From positions 62,001-126,000 of the forward strand of contig NZ_AJHJ01000001.1 of NCBI RefSeq assembly GCF_000257645.1: DNA of 64,000 bases. Reading direction: 5' to 3'. Of this stretch, positions 27,360-37,581 are shown in pieces. The stretch comes from Serratia sp. M24T3 (lineage in GTDB: Bacteria; Pseudomonadota; Gammaproteobacteria; Enterobacterales; Enterobacteriaceae). Position numbers and translations under genes: made by a program. Within the stretch, counting starts at the first letter, position 1. Each line of letters starts with the position of its first letter. The notes beneath the pieces are model-generated. The model had not been told where the DNA came from. It saw nothing but the letters and a program-made list of their open reading frames with translations, and did not search any database.

Positions 27360-27884
27360 ATGCAACTCAAAATGATATCCCCCGTCTTATTGCCGGCTCA
27401 CTCGGCTGTTACTTGCTCACGAACCACCTCAAAACATCAAAACTATCAGCAGGGTTTTTCGCTGATCGAGCTGATGGTAGTGATTGGGATTATTGGCATT
27501 CTCAGCGGTATCGGCATTCCCGCTTATCAGTCTTACACCCAAAAAGCGGCACTTACCGACATGCTGCAAACTATGGTGCCTTATAAAACGGCCAGCGAAC
27601 TATGCAGCATAGATTTAGGCGAACTGGTTGCCTGTAAAAATGGTGTCTCCAACATCCCCGAAAGCAAGCAGTCTCGCTATGTCAGCGAGGTGAAGGTTGA
27701 AGCCGGTGTTATTACGCTCATCGGAAAGCAGGCTTTGAGCGGGCTCAGCGTAGTCATGACACCAGTGATTAACTCCGCTGATGGCAGTATTGACTGGAGC
27801 CGCCAATGTCTGAATACGGGAAATGATGGGTTGGTAAAATCATGCGAACAGATTTTCCATTTCAATGACACTGGAACACGCTAA
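27360..27884 (+). CDS. ppdD: Type IV prepilin PpdD, long-leader form
   Basis: Major pilin-like subunit. The prepilin peptidase site is QQG|FSLIELMVVIGIIGIL: Gly32 at -1, Phe at +1 and the essential Glu at +5 (residue 37). The hydrophobic N-terminal helix and the globular part (KAALTDMLQT, GLSVVMTP and Cys residues near the C-terminus) match E. coli PpdD. The oddity is the 32-residue leader; E. coli PpdD has six. No ATG, GTG or TTG start lies nearer the cleavage site. The next gene overlaps by one base (TAATG), forming a ppdD-hofB-hofC operon. Confidence 0.9.
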   Translation: MQLKMISPVLLPAHSAVTCSRTTSKHQNYQQGFSLIELMVVIGIIGILSGIGIPAYQSYTQKAALTDMLQTMVPYKTASELCSIDLGELVACKNGVSNIPESKQSRYVSEVKVEAGVITLIGKQALSGLSVVMTPVINSADGSIDWSRQCLNTGNDGLVKSCEQIFHFNDTGTR

Positions 27885-29338
27885 TGGATGCCCGGCTTGA
27901 CTCGATCAAGGAGCAACTGGAGCAGCAATGCCAACATTATGGTGCGGTATTAATTGGTATGGAACAGGACGATTTGCGCGTCGCCTGCCACCAGCAAAGT
28001 ACCGACACTGCCGCCCTCCTGAGTGCACTACGCTTTATCTGCGCCTTAAAGGTCAGGCTGGAATATTGGCCGCAAACTCAAATCGAACGCGCGCTGAACC
28101 GGGCTGAATATGATTCAGGCGATCAACAGCACTCAGCCCGGCATAACGAGGACCATAATCTTGATGAGGAAAGTAAAGTACCAGTGGTGCAGTTTCTTAA
28201 CCAGACGTTGAAACAGGCAATTCAGCGGCGAGCCTCGGATGTTCACTTTGAACCGTTTGAAAATCAGCTACGTGTGCGGTTACGTATCGATGGCGTTTTA
28301 CAAGAGGTTCCCGCTCCCGATTATTCTCTCATCGCCAGCGTGCTTGCTCGACTTAAAATTATGGGGCAGTTGAACGTCGCCGAGCACCGTTTACCGCAGG
28401 ATGGGCAAATAGCAGTGGCCTGTGACAAGCAGCGGTATTCTATGCGCATCGCGTCATTACCCGTATTGTGCGGGGAAAAAATCGTGCTGCGGATTCTGGA
28501 TCGCACCCAGCAGGAATTGTCGATGGAGCAGCTCGGGCTCTCAGCCATAGAGCAACAACAGTATCTCTCCGCGTTGAGTAAACCTCAGGGCCTGGTTTTA
28601 GTGACCGGCCCGACCGGCAGCGGAAAAACTGTCACGCTATATACCGGTTTACGCCATCTCAATAAGGTCAGCCGAAATATTTGCAGCGTTGAGGATCCGG
28701 TAGAAATACCGGTACATGGTATCAACCAGACGCAGATTAATAGCAAGACGTCGTTGAGTTTTGCCAGCGTGCTGCGCTCGCTACTGCGCCAAGATCCCGA
28801 CGTTATCATGATCGGCGAGATACGCGATGCCGAGACAGCAGAAATTGCGGTCAAAGCTTCTCAAACCGGGCATCTGGTGCTGTCGACTTTGCACACTAAC
28901 TCGACTTCCGAAACTCTGGTCAGGCTGGCGCAGATGGGTATCGAAGGCTATCAGATTGCTTCGGCTTTACGTTTGGTGATTGCCCAGCGACTGGTCCGTA
29001 AGTTATGCCCGCACTGTAAATCTCCTCATCAAACAATGTTAAAATCGGAATCTGGTGGTCAGGCTAACGCCATGGAAATCTGGCAGGCGGTAGGCTGTGA
29101 GCACTGTTTCTCGGGTTATTACGGCAGAGTGGGGATTTATGAAATGCTTGAAAACAGCCCGTCGCTGCAACAGGCATTGGTCAATGGCGCAGATTCACAG
29201 GCGCTGAGAGAAATTGCCTCCTCACAAAGCCAACAAACACTCTATGCCTCAGGGATGACACTGGTTAAGAAAGGCATTACCTCGCTGAGTGAACTGTACC
29301 GAGTGATCGGCGAGGAAAATTCGAGTGAGTCAGAGTGA
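27884..29338 (+). CDS. hofB: Type IV pilus/type II secretion assembly ATPase HofB (GspE/PilB family)
   Basis: Cytoplasmic hexameric ATPase that powers pilus polymerisation. Walker A GPTGSGKT is at 242-249, the Asp box and Walker B are in RQDPDVIMIGEIRD, and the His box is TGHLVLSTLHTN. A zinc-binding tetracysteine (CPHC and CEHC) lies near the C-terminus. It has 484 residues, against 461 in E. coli; the N-terminal domain is divergent. Coupled to ppdD by a one-base overlap and to hofC by a 14-base overlap. Confidence 0.93.
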   Translation: MDARLDSIKEQLEQQCQHYGAVLIGMEQDDLRVACHQQSTDTAALLSALRFICALKVRLEYWPQTQIERALNRAEYDSGDQQHSARHNEDHNLDEESKVPVVQFLNQTLKQAIQRRASDVHFEPFENQLRVRLRIDGVLQEVPAPDYSLIASVLARLKIMGQLNVAEHRLPQDGQIAVACDKQRYSMRIASLPVLCGEKIVLRILDRTQQELSMEQLGLSAIEQQQYLSALSKPQGLVLVTGPTGSGKTVTLYTGLRHLNKVSRNICSVEDPVEIPVHGINQTQINSKTSLSFASVLRSLLRQDPDVIMIGEIRDAETAEIAVKASQTGHLVLSTLHTNSTSETLVRLAQMGIEGYQIASALRLVIAQRLVRKLCPHCKSPHQTMLKSESGGQANAMEIWQAVGCEHCFSGYYGRVGIYEMLENSPSLQQALVNGADSQALREIASSQSQQTLYASGMTLVKKGITSLSELYRVIGEENSSESE

Positions 29339-30530
29339 TCTTTATCTTTATACCTGGCAGGCAGTAGATGACTCAGGAAAGCTGCTCTGTGGGGAGAGCC
29401 TGTTACCACGTTCACAGGAGGTGTTCGGTCAGTTGCTTCAAAAAGGACTCCAACCGATTGTCCTTAAAAAATCACTTAAGATGGGCAAAGGATACTGGAA
29501 AAACAAGGAGCGTATTGCCTTTGTCCGTCAGTTAGCCACGCTGCTACAAACTGGCCTGCCTCTGACGCTGAGTCTTGAGCTGCTCGCCAGCGACCATCCA
29601 CTGGCAGGATGGCGCTGTGTGCTTGCAGACCTGGTAAAGAAGGTCAATGAAGGGCAGCCGCTGTCGAGTGTAATGAAGGAATATCCGCAGGTCTTCCCCC
29701 CTATTTATGCGCAAATTATCTCAATAGGGGAATTGACTGGCCAGTTGGATAGCTGCTGTGCACAGCTGGCAATCCAGCAGGAACAGGTAATGCAGCTGCA
29801 AAAGAGAGTAAAAAAGGCGCTGCGTTATCCGCTAATTGTCATGGTGGTCGCCTTGGCGATTACCTTGTTGATGCTGACACTGGTCTTACCGGAGTTTGCC
29901 AAAATTTATGATTCCTTTGATGCTCAGCTACCGTGGTTTACACAGATGCTGATTTCCACTTCCGGGGCCATTGTGCGCTTTGGGCCTGCCGTCTCGCTGT
30001 TTTTTGCCTTAGGTATTGGGTTGTATATACGGTATCTGCACCCGCAAGAAAAATGGCGCTGGCGAGAGCAAGCCTGGTTGCTACGACTGCCACTCGTGAG
30101 AAAGCTGATAGGCGATGGTTGCTTGTGTCAACTGTTTCAAACTCTGGTTCTAACCCAACACGCTGGGATGACCCTTAGCGCCGGGCTTGAGGCGGCTGAA
30201 ATAACAATCAGTAATCTTCATTATCGGCGCGCAGTCGGGCAACTGACACAGCGTTTATCTCAGGGAATAGCCTTGAACAAGGCACTGCATGAGTCCGTGC
30301 TGTTCCCGGCGCTTTGTCGCCAACTGGTGCGGATTGGCGAAGAGTCTGGAGCATTGGATACTTTGCTCGAGAAACTGGCTCATTGGCACGCTGAACAGGC
30401 CAATGAATTGGCCGATAACATGGCGCAAAAGATCGAGCCGCTGATGATGCTGTTTATGGGGGTAATAGTTGGCGGGCTGGTCATCGCGATGTATTTACCA
30501 ATCTTCAATCTCGGGGCGGCAATGACCTGA
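29325..30530 (+). CDS. hofC: Type IV pilus assembly inner-membrane platform protein HofC (GspF/PilC family)
   Basis: Polytopic platform protein that couples the HofB ATPase to pilin extraction from the membrane. It has the two repeated GspF domains, each with the conserved region after FVRQLATLLQTGLPL and FQTLVLTQHAGMTL, and three hydrophobic segments (about 170-190, 205-230 and 375-395). It is 401 residues long, starts at GTG 29325 with GAGGAA upstream and overlaps hofB by 14 bases. No prepilin peptidase lies in this operon, as in E. coli. Confidence 0.92.
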   Translation: MSQSDLYLYTWQAVDDSGKLLCGESLLPRSQEVFGQLLQKGLQPIVLKKSLKMGKGYWKNKERIAFVRQLATLLQTGLPLTLSLELLASDHPLAGWRCVLADLVKKVNEGQPLSSVMKEYPQVFPPIYAQIISIGELTGQLDSCCAQLAIQQEQVMQLQKRVKKALRYPLIVMVVALAITLLMLTLVLPEFAKIYDSFDAQLPWFTQMLISTSGAIVRFGPAVSLFFALGIGLYIRYLHPQEKWRWREQAWLLRLPLVRKLIGDGCLCQLFQTLVLTQHAGMTLSAGLEAAEITISNLHYRRAVGQLTQRLSQGIALNKALHESVLFPALCRQLVRIGEESGALDTLLEKLAHWHAEQANELADNMAQKIEPLMMLFMGVIVGGLVIAMYLPIFNLGAAMT

Positions 30531-30699
30531 AACGCGAGGTTTTTTTTCAAGGCTTGTTACTGGAGGCAAATTAGCAGAGGTTTATAAAACTCAGGTGTTT
30601 TAGCTTATTCTCCCCAGCCAATTGTGTTCTCAACAGGCCGGGGAGTGCTCAATAAATAGCGTGCAGCAATCAGAGAACTATGCCCCACAGACGTTTGGA

Positions 30700-31740
30700 T
30701 TATTGTCCAAACAACCGATTTTCCTGCTCGGCAACGCGGATAAAGGTTGTGCGTTTTGTCAGCTCTTTCAGTCGCTCTGCGCCAACGTAGGTGCACGCTG
30801 AACGTAGGCCGCCTAAAATATCACGAACGGTATTTTCGACAGGTCCACGCAGCGGCAGCTTGACCATTTTGCCTTCGGCAGCGCGATACTGCGCAACACC
30901 GCCTACGTGACGTTGCATGGCAGATTCTGAGCTCATGCCGTAAAACAGCATAAATTTATCGCCATTTTCTTCAACGATGGTGCCTTCGCATTCATCATGT
31001 GCGGCCAGCATACCGCCGAGCATGACAAAATCAGCACCGCCGCCAAAGGCTTTGGCTACGTCTCCGGGCACTGCACAGCCGCCGTCGCTGACAATTTGGC
31101 CGCCAAGGCCGTGGGCCGCATCGGCACATTCAATCACCGCTGAAAGCTGCGGATAACCCACGCCAGTTTTAACTCGCGTAGTGCAGACCGAGCCTGGTCC
31201 GATCCCGACTTTGACAATATCCGCACCCGATAAGATAAGCTCTTCGACCATCTCACCGGTGACCACATTGCCTGCGCAGATGACTTTATCCGGGCAAGCC
31301 TCGCGCACGCGCTGCAGGAATTCAACAAAGTGTTCGGAATAGCCATTGGCAACGTCGAGACAAATAAATTTCAGCAGCGGAGATAGTGCCAGAATATCCT
31401 GCAATTTTGTGAAATCTGCCTGCGATGTCCCGGTCGAGACCATCACATGATGCAGCACGGTCTCACTGCTTAGAGCGATAAAGGCCTGCCACTGTTCTAC
31501 GCTGTAATGTTTGTGCACTGCGGTGAGTAAGCCAAAAGAGGCGAGCGCTTCTGCCATGCTGAAAGTGCCGACGGTATCCATATTGGCGGCAATGATAGGC
31601 GTTCCCGACCAGCTCTGGCCAGAATGCTTGAATGTGAAGGTTCGACTGAGTTCGACTTCTGAACGGCTCTTGAGGGTTGAGCGCTTGGGACGAATGAGGA
31701 CGTCTTTAAAACCTAATTTTAAATCTTCTTCAATACGCAT
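30700..31740 (-). CDS. guaC: GMP reductase
   Basis: NADPH-dependent reductive deamination of GMP to IMP, balancing the purine pools. The start at 31740 ([13 protein letters not shown]) is the family start and gives 346 residues; an ATG 12 codons upstream is discarded. The thioimidate-forming Cys186 is in [13 protein letters not shown], and the flap [14 protein letters not shown] is conserved. It is convergent with the hofC operon. Confidence 0.96.
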   Translation of the reverse strand: MRIEEDLKLGFKDVLIRPKRSTLKSRSEVELSRTFTFKHSGQSWSGTPIIAANMDTVGTFSMAEALASFGLLTAVHKHYSVEQWQAFIALSSETVLHHVMVSTGTSQADFTKLQDILALSPLLKFICLDVANGYSEHFVEFLQRVREACPDKVICAGNVVTGEMVEELILSGADIVKVGIGPGSVCTTRVKTGVGYPQLSAVIECADAAHGLGGQIVSDGGCAVPGDVAKAFGGGADFVMLGGMLAAHDECEGTIVEENGDKFMLFYGMSSESAMQRHVGGVAQYRAAEGKMVKLPLRGPVENTVRDILGGLRSACTYVGAERLKELTKRTTFIRVAEQENRLFGQ

Positions 31741-32028
31741 AGGGTTGTCCTGGTTGGGGCTAAAAGCCTGCATCACGAAACAGCAGGCAAGTAACAGTTT
31801 GCACCTTCTCCAGTGGTTTTATCATACTCAGGAATAGGCGCACGGCAAGAGGCCGTTTTGCCTCTCACCTCACAGTTTGCAATTTCACTTTAGGCTATAT
31901 CCTGTGCTCAAGGCTGAATGCGCACACGCCGATGCCCCATCAACCATAAGGTTGGCTTGCACTTACTGACGATACCTTTATCATTTAAGCTATCGCACTT
32001 TATGAACACAAAGCATTCGAGCTAAAGC

Positions 32029-32658
32029 ATGAGCTACATAGTTGCACTCACCGGCGGGATAGGCAGTGGAAAAAGCACGATTGCCAACGCCTTTGCGCGT
32101 CTGGGCGTTACGCTGGTTGATGCTGATATTATTGCCCGTGAAGTTGTCAAACCTGAAACCCCTGCGTTGAATGCGTTGGCTGAACGATTTGGTAAACAAA
32201 TTATTCAGCCTGATGGCTCACTCAACCGCCCACGTTTGCGCGAAATTATTTTTAGCAATACAGATGATAAACAATGGGTTAACCAACTCCTCCATCCTAT
32301 AATACAGGCAGAGACACAGCGTCAGATTCAGGGCTCTTTGACGCCCTATGTGCTTTGGGTCGTTCCTCTGCTAGTAGAAAATGGATTACAAGGGCGGGCA
32401 AATCGCGTACTTGTGGTTGATGTTAGCGAAGAGGTTCAACTCGCAAGAACAATCAGCCGTGATGGGGTAAACCGTCAGCAGGCGGAAAGCATTATCGCCG
32501 CGCAGGCCTCGCGCCAGCAAAGGCTGGCCAGCGCGGATGACATTATTGATAACAACGGTGGTCCCGAGACGATCGAGCCGCGTGTTGCTTCATTACATAG
32601 CCGTTATCTGGAATTAGCGGCTTCAGCGACCCGACAGGATATTGACAAGAATGAGTGA
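32029..32658 (+). CDS. coaE: Dephospho-CoA kinase
   Basis: Last step of CoA synthesis, phosphorylating the ribose 3'-OH of dephospho-CoA. The P-loop GGIGSGKST is at residues 9-17, with the CoA-domain motif [11 protein letters not shown] and the lid region [13 protein letters not shown]. The 209 residues fit the family. Its stop overlaps zapD by eight bases; coaE-zapD-yacG is the usual enterobacterial operon. Confidence 0.96.
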   Translation: MSYIVALTGGIGSGKSTIANAFARLGVTLVDADIIAREVVKPETPALNALAERFGKQIIQPDGSLNRPRLREIIFSNTDDKQWVNQLLHPIIQAETQRQIQGSLTPYVLWVVPLLVENGLQGRANRVLVVDVSEEVQLARTISRDGVNRQQAESIIAAQASRQQRLASADDIIDNNGGPETIEPRVASLHSRYLELAASATRQDIDKNE

Positions 32659-33403
32659 TGTGGTTTCTACCGTTCTCTTTGAACATCCTTTAAATGAAAA
32701 GATGCGCACCTGGTTGCGTATTGAATTTCTTTTACAACAGTTACACGCTAATCCCCAGATTAGTGCCATGGGCCCTGCGCTGACCTTTTTCCGTACCGCG
32801 TCTGATTTGCTGGACGTTTTGGAACGCGGGGAAGTGCGCACTGAACTGCTTAAAGAGCTTGAGCGCCAACAGCAAAAACTGCTGTTATGGGCCGATGTCC
32901 CAGGCGTTGAGATGTCTCGTATTCATGAATTGCGTGCCGAGCTGAAAGAGACGGCAACGGTGTTGATGAGCGCACCGAGGATTGGTCAGGCGTTGAAAGA
33001 AGACCGTCTTATCAGTCTGGTGAAACAGCGCCTGAGTATCCCTGGCGGCTGTTGCAGTTTTGATTTACCGACGCTGCACATTTGGCTGCATTTGCCGCAA
33101 GAACACCGTGATGGCAATGTGCAAACCTGGCTGGAAACGCTGGCTCCGCTGAATCGTTCGCTGACCAGTATTCTTGGCCTGATTCGACAGTCTGGGCCTT
33201 TCCGTAACCAGATTAGCCTCAATGGTTTCTTTCAGGATAATGCTGAGGATGCAGATTTACTGCGTCTGCAGATTTCTCTTGAGCATCAGCTTTATCCGCA
33301 GGTGTCAGGCCATAAGACTCGTTATGCTATCCGCTTTTTGCCTTTGGATAGTGAAAAGGGCCAGGTTCCGGCCAGACTTAATTTTGAACTTGCCTGCTGT
33401 TAG
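32651..33403 (+). CDS. zapD: Cell division protein ZapD
   Basis: Cytoplasmic FtsZ cross-linker that bundles protofilaments at midcell. The start at 32651 gives 250 residues; the core [22 protein letters not shown] and the region [18 protein letters not shown] match E. coli ZapD, ending in FELACC. It overlaps coaE by eight bases and is followed by yacG after nine bases. Confidence 0.95.
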   Translation: MSDVVSTVLFEHPLNEKMRTWLRIEFLLQQLHANPQISAMGPALTFFRTASDLLDVLERGEVRTELLKELERQQQKLLLWADVPGVEMSRIHELRAELKETATVLMSAPRIGQALKEDRLISLVKQRLSIPGGCCSFDLPTLHIWLHLPQEHRDGNVQTWLETLAPLNRSLTSILGLIRQSGPFRNQISLNGFFQDNAEDADLLRLQISLEHQLYPQVSGHKTRYAIRFLPLDSEKGQVPARLNFELACC

Positions 33404-33412
33404 GAGTTGGTG

Positions 33413-33613
33413 ATGAATAACGACGTAATTGAAGTCAATTGCCCAACCTGTGGCAAATCGGTTATCTGGGGCGAAAAGAGTCCTTATCGTCCGTTCTGCT
33501 GCAAACGCTGCCAGTTGATTGATCTCGGCGAATGGGCCGATGAAGAGAAACGCATCCCAAGCAAAGGCGAGATTAACGACCTCGACGAGTGGAGCGAAGA
33601 CGACATCAAATAG
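33413..33613 (+). CDS. yacG: DNA gyrase inhibitor YacG
   Basis: Small zinc protein that binds GyrB and inhibits supercoiling in E. coli. The four zinc-binding Cys are in CPTCGK (residues 10 and 13) and FCCKRCQ. The 66 residues match the usual size. The start is the ATG at 33413, six bases after TAGGAG; TTG and GTG codons just upstream are too near the ribosome site. The acidic tail DEWSEDDIK is typical. Confidence 0.94.
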   Translation: MNNDVIEVNCPTCGKSVIWGEKSPYRPFCCKRCQLIDLGEWADEEKRIPSKGEINDLDEWSEDDIK

Positions 33614-33638
33614 AAAAGGGCCGCAAGGCCCTTTTTTA
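33613..33638 (+). terminator. Terminator after yacG (also faces mutT)
   Basis: AAAAGGGCC-GCAA-GGCCCTTTT with a T run, starting right at the yacG stop. The symmetric flanks allow it to stop mutT transcripts coming from the other side. Confidence 0.92.
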
Positions 33639-33687
33639 CGTCAGTGAAACGTTATTATCATGCTCGTGATACCCGCGCATTAACCTT

Positions 33688-34089
33688 TCAAATCTCGCCT
33701 TTTTGCAATGCGATTACGATTTCGGCGTTGGCCGGTGGAAAGTCACTTTCTTTGAGTTCACTTTGCGCAACCCAACGCATTGGCTGCCCCTCTTTGCCAT
33801 AGGGCTCGCCGCTCCATTGCTCTACGATGAAGAAATGCAGATTTACAATGCGGTCGGGAAAGGTGTGTTGCAAAGTACGAATCAGCACCGGATGGCGGGT
33901 GTCGATACCGACTTCTTCCTGTAGTTCGCGGACCAGCGCTTCAACAGGAGTTTCACCGCTTTCGATTTTACCGCCCGGAAATTCCCAAAATCCAGCCATG
34001 TGTGATGAAGGGTCTCGCAGGGTAAGAAAGATCTCTTTCTGTGCATTGCGAATGATCCCTACCGCGATATTCCGTTGTTTCAGAGTCAC
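33688..34089 (-). CDS. mutT: 8-oxo-dGTP diphosphatase MutT
   Basis: Cleans oxidised 8-oxo-dGTP from the nucleotide pool and so prevents A-T to C-G transversions. The Nudix box is complete: a GGKIESGETP start, with REL and the metal-binding QEEVGI, at about residues 38-60. It has 133 residues, close to E. coli MutT. It lies downstream of secA on the same strand, as in E. coli. Confidence 0.96.
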   Translation of the reverse strand: MTLKQRNIAVGIIRNAQKEIFLTLRDPSSHMAGFWEFPGGKIESGETPVEALVRELQEEVGIDTRHPVLIRTLQHTFPDRIVNLHFFIVEQWSGEPYGKEGQPMRWVAQSELKESDFPPANAEIVIALQKGEI

Positions 34090-34103
34090 TGTTTACACCT
34101 CAA

Positions 34104-34129
34104 AAGTAAGGGCGGTGATTAGCCGCCCC
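34104..34129 (-). terminator. Candidate terminator after secA
   Basis: On the minus strand GGGCGG-loop-CCGCCC is followed by TTACTTTTG, 34 bases after the secA stop and just before mutT. The T tract is interrupted, so some readthrough to mutT is likely. Confidence 0.6.
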
Positions 34130-34162
34130 TGTGTATCATTTATTGCTTGCTGCCAAGAGCAA

Positions 34163-36880
34163 TTAGCTCTGCAGACGGCCGTGGCACTGTTTGTATTTCT
34201 TACCTGAACCGCATGGGCAAGGATCGTTACGGCTCACTTTGCGATCAGCGGCCGCCGGGCTGCCTGCGGTTGGCGACAGTTCCTCTTCGAGAGAGGCAAC
34301 GTGGCTCAGCTGTTGCTGCTGTGCCAGACGCTCGGCTTCTTCACGGCGGTGCTCTTCCATGGCCTCAACTTCTTCAGGCATACGCACCTGAACCTTGCTC
34401 AATACGCTAACCACTTCATATTTCAGTGATTCAAGCATTGATGCAAACATTGCGAAGGATTCACGCTTGTACTCTTGCTTAGGATCCTTCTGCGCATAGC
34501 CACGCAGATGGATACCCTGACGCAGGTAGTCCATCGCTGCAAGATGCTCTTTCCACAGGGAATCGAGGGTCTGTAGCATCACACCTTTCTCGAAGTTGCG
34601 CATCATGTCGATGCCAACCACTTCTTCTTTGCTGGAGTAAGAATCTTTGGCGATTTGCAAAATACGCTCGCGCAGAGTCTCTTCATGAAGTTCAGGCTCT
34701 TTATCCAGCCATTCCTTGATAGGCATCTCCAGTTCGAAGTCGTTCTTCAGGCGCTCTTGCAGGCCTTCAACATCCCACATTTCTTCCAGAGACTGTGGTG
34801 GAATGCAGCTGTCGATAGTGCTTTTGAACACGTCTTCACGGATGCTGGCGATGGTTTCGCTCACGTCGCTAACGTCCAGTAGTTCGTTACGCTGCGAGTA
34901 AATTGCGCGACGCTGGTCGTTGGCTACATCATCGTACTCAAGCAGTTGTTTACGAATGTCATAGTTACGGCTTTCAACTTTACGCTGTGCGTTGGCAATA
35001 GCCTTGGTCACCCACGGGTGCTCGATAGCTTCGCCCGGTTTCATACCCAGTTTACGCATCATGTTGGCAACGCGATCGGATGCGAAGATACGCATCAGCT
35101 GGTCTTCCATAGACAGGTAGAAGCGGGATGAACCGGCATCGCCCTGACGCCCCGCACGGCCGCGCAGCTGGTTATCGATACGACGCGATTCGTGGCGCTC
35201 GGTACCAATGATGTGTAAACCGCCGGAAACCAGAACCGCTTCGTGACGGATGTTCCAGGCTTCTTTGATGCTGGCGATTTGCTCTGCCGTTGCATCTTCA
35301 CCCAGATTTTCGATTTCAACCTGCCAGCTACCACCCAGCACGATATCAGTACCGCGACCGGCCATGTTGGTAGCAATGGTCACGCGGCTAGGCTGACCGG
35401 CCTGCGCAACGATATCTGCTTCTTTAGCGTGGAACTTGGCGTTTAGAACGCTGTGTTCGATACCGGCCTTGGTCAGCTCGTGAGAAACCACTTCAGACTT
35501 CTCAATCGACGCGGTACCGACCAGAATTGGCTGGCCGTTGGCGCTGCGAACTTTGATATCTTCAATGATAGCGCCAATTTTTTCCATTTCGGTCATGTAG
35601 ACCAGGTCTGGCAAATCTTTACGCTGCATTGGGCGGTTGGTTGGCACCACGATGGTATCAAGCTTGTAGATGGTGCTGAATTCAAACGCTTCGGTGTCAG
35701 CAGTACCCGTCATACCGGCCAGTTTTTCGTACAGGCGGAAGTAGTTCTGGAAAGTGATGGACGCCAGTGTCTGGTTTTCGTTTTGAATATCAACGTGCTC
35801 TTTGGCTTCAACGGCCTGATGCAGGCCGTCTGACCAACGGCGGCCCTGCATGGTACGGCCAGTGTGTTCATCAACAATGATGACTTCGCCGTCTTTCACG
35901 ATGTAGTCAACGTCACGGGTGAACAGCACGTGGGCACGCAGCGCGGCGGTCACATGGTGCATCAGCATGATGTTGCCTGGGGAATAGAGCGACTCGCCCT
36001 CTTCCATGATGCCTGCTTCAGCCAGCAACTCTTCAATCAGGATCAGACCGCGTTCAGTCAGGTGAACTTGACGTGCTTTTTCGTCCACAGAAAAGTGGCC
36101 TTCGCCCTGGAAGGAGTCGGAGTCTTCTTTTTCCTGACGGATCAGTTTAGGGATCAGTTTGTCTACGCGAATATACATCTCTGAGCTATCTTCGGCCGGA
36201 CCGGAGATGATCAGCGGAGTACGGGCTTCATCGATTAAGATTGAGTCGACCTCATCCACCAGCGCGTAGTGCAATTGACGCTGCACGCGTTCTTCAATGC
36301 TGAACGCCATGTTGTCACGCAGATAGTCAAAGCCGTATTCGTTGTTGGTGCCGTAAGTGATGTCCGCAGCGTACGCTTCACGCTTGGCCGGTGCTGGCAT
36401 GTTTGGCAGGTTGATACCTACGGTCAGGCCAAGAAATTCAAACAGCGGGCGGTTATTTTCGGCGTCACGTTGCGCCAGATAGTCGTTGACGGTAACAACG
36501 TGAACACCCTTGCCGCTCAGCGCATTCAAGTAGGCTGGCAGGGTTGCGGTCAGCGTTTTACCTTCACCTGTACGCATTTCTGCGATACAGCGTTCGTTCA
36601 GTACCATACCACCGAGCAGCTGCACGTCGAAGTGACGCATGCCGAACACACGATCGCTCGATTCTCGAACCACTGCAAAAGCTTCCGGGATTAAAGATTC
36701 GAGCTCTTCGCCCTTGGCAAGGCGTGCACGGAATTCGTCAGTTTTAGCACGCAGTTGTTCGTCGCTGAGTGCCTTGATTTCAGGCTCGAGGCGGTTAACC
36801 TGGTCAACCACTTTGCGCATACGGCGCAGAGTACGATCGTTACGGCTACCAAATACTTTGGTCAAAATTTTGCTGAACAT
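34163..36880 (-). CDS. secA: Preprotein translocase ATPase SecA
   Basis: Motor that drives unfolded proteins through SecYEG. In order: NBD1 with Walker A MRTGEGKT (about 102-109) and [13 protein letters not shown], preprotein cross-linking domain, NBD2 with [13 protein letters not shown], helical scaffold and wing, and a C-terminal zinc finger [16 protein letters not shown] (Cys888, Cys890, Cys899 and His900) for SecB and ribosome binding. It has 905 residues, against 901 in E. coli. The upstream secM should regulate its translation according to secretion demand. Confidence 0.98.
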   Translation of the reverse strand: MFSKILTKVFGSRNDRTLRRMRKVVDQVNRLEPEIKALSDEQLRAKTDEFRARLAKGEELESLIPEAFAVVRESSDRVFGMRHFDVQLLGGMVLNERCIAEMRTGEGKTLTATLPAYLNALSGKGVHVVTVNDYLAQRDAENNRPLFEFLGLTVGINLPNMPAPAKREAYAADITYGTNNEYGFDYLRDNMAFSIEERVQRQLHYALVDEVDSILIDEARTPLIISGPAEDSSEMYIRVDKLIPKLIRQEKEDSDSFQGEGHFSVDEKARQVHLTERGLILIEELLAEAGIMEEGESLYSPGNIMLMHHVTAALRAHVLFTRDVDYIVKDGEVIIVDEHTGRTMQGRRWSDGLHQAVEAKEHVDIQNENQTLASITFQNYFRLYEKLAGMTGTADTEAFEFSTIYKLDTIVVPTNRPMQRKDLPDLVYMTEMEKIGAIIEDIKVRSANGQPILVGTASIEKSEVVSHELTKAGIEHSVLNAKFHAKEADIVAQAGQPSRVTIATNMAGRGTDIVLGGSWQVEIENLGEDATAEQIASIKEAWNIRHEAVLVSGGLHIIGTERHESRRIDNQLRGRAGRQGDAGSSRFYLSMEDQLMRIFASDRVANMMRKLGMKPGEAIEHPWVTKAIANAQRKVESRNYDIRKQLLEYDDVANDQRRAIYSQRNELLDVSDVSETIASIREDVFKSTIDSCIPPQSLEEMWDVEGLQERLKNDFELEMPIKEWLDKEPELHEETLRERILQIAKDSYSSKEEVVGIDMMRNFEKGVMLQTLDSLWKEHLAAMDYLRQGIHLRGYAQKDPKQEYKRESFAMFASMLESLKYEVVSVLSKVQVRMPEEVEAMEEHRREEAERLAQQQQLSHVASLEEELSPTAGSPAAADRKVSRNDPCPCGSGKKYKQCHGRLQS

Positions 36881-37019
36881 AATTCTTGATTTCTCGTTAA
36901 GCCACTCTCGGCGGCTACTATTTATGTTGAAACTTTGGGTCTTGCCGGCGCAGTTAATAGGCTTATGACTTACTTACTGGCGCAATAAAAAACGGCAGAG
37001 ATCACTTCAGGAATGACAA

Positions 37020-37553
37020 TCAAACAAGAGAGAGTTTTGGACCGGCGCGCGTACCCAGAACTTGTGCGATCCACAATCCAGGTTGGTATTGATTGGAGGC
37101 CGTGAGCAGCGTTTGCTGAGTACCACGGATAATAACGGGAGGTTTTGCCTCATGGGTCAGCAGCGAGTTAAGCGTAACCAGCAAGGCGAGTTGTTGCACG
37201 TGCAGCGGTTCAGCATCGGCTGAAACGGCGGTGTGCGTCACAACATTATAGGTAACAACCTGTGGGGCGAGTGCAAAAGAAAGATGACGAATGACGGTGC
37301 GTAGCGCATGCTGCTGCCAATAGTCGACGCCTAACGAGGCACGACGATTACCCTGCAGCCATGCCAAATTGGTCAGCCCGCGGTTGCCGATATTTAAACG
37401 GTTTAGACTTGGCGAGGTATTGGTTACACTGGCCAACTCAGTTTGTGAAAGATTCGTCGACACGCCAAGGCTAGCCGCGACCATCCCCAATAGGAGATGC
37501 GGCCAAAAATACCTTCTGCCAAATTGTCGCCAACGATTTAGAATACCAATCAC
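37020..37553 (-). CDS. secM: SecM secretion monitor with substituted arrest motif
   Basis: Leader protein that stalls its own ribosome to expose the secA ribosome site; export pulls the stall free. The N-terminus ([24 protein letters not shown]) is an exported signal near-identical to E. coli, and the segment [22 protein letters not shown] is conserved. The arrest region at 156-172 reads [17 protein letters not shown]. Compared with the canonical FSTPVWISQAQGIRAGP, Phe150 is Tyr and Ile162 is Thr; Trp, Ile, Gly and RAGP are kept. It is 177 residues long with a GTG start. secA follows after 139 bases. Confidence 0.92.
   Translation of the reverse strand: MIGILNRWRQFGRRYFWPHLLLGMVAASLGVSTNLSQTELASVTNTSPSLNRLNIGNRGLTNLAWLQGNRRASLGVDYWQQHALRTVIRHLSFALAPQVVTYNVVTHTAVSADAEPLHVQQLALLVTLNSLLTHEAKPPVIIRGTQQTLLTASNQYQPGLWIAQVLGTRAGPKLSLV
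37038..37088 (-). promoter_or_regulatory. SecM ribosome-arrest peptide coding region
   Basis: Codons for SecM residues 156-172. Sense codons read directly from the sequence include Pro172 CCA, Arg169 CGC, Thr168 ACG and Gly167 GGT. Stalling at Pro would hold the ribosome about 155 bases before the secA start. Confidence 0.85.
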
Positions 37554-37581
37554 AAGTTTTACAATCCGCCGGAGCTCGTCA

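Noticed and set aside
30610-30645. Hairpin CTCCCCAGCC/GGCCGGGGAG between hofC and guaC as a terminator
   Set aside because: The 16-base loop and lack of a T tract on either strand make an intrinsic terminator unlikely.
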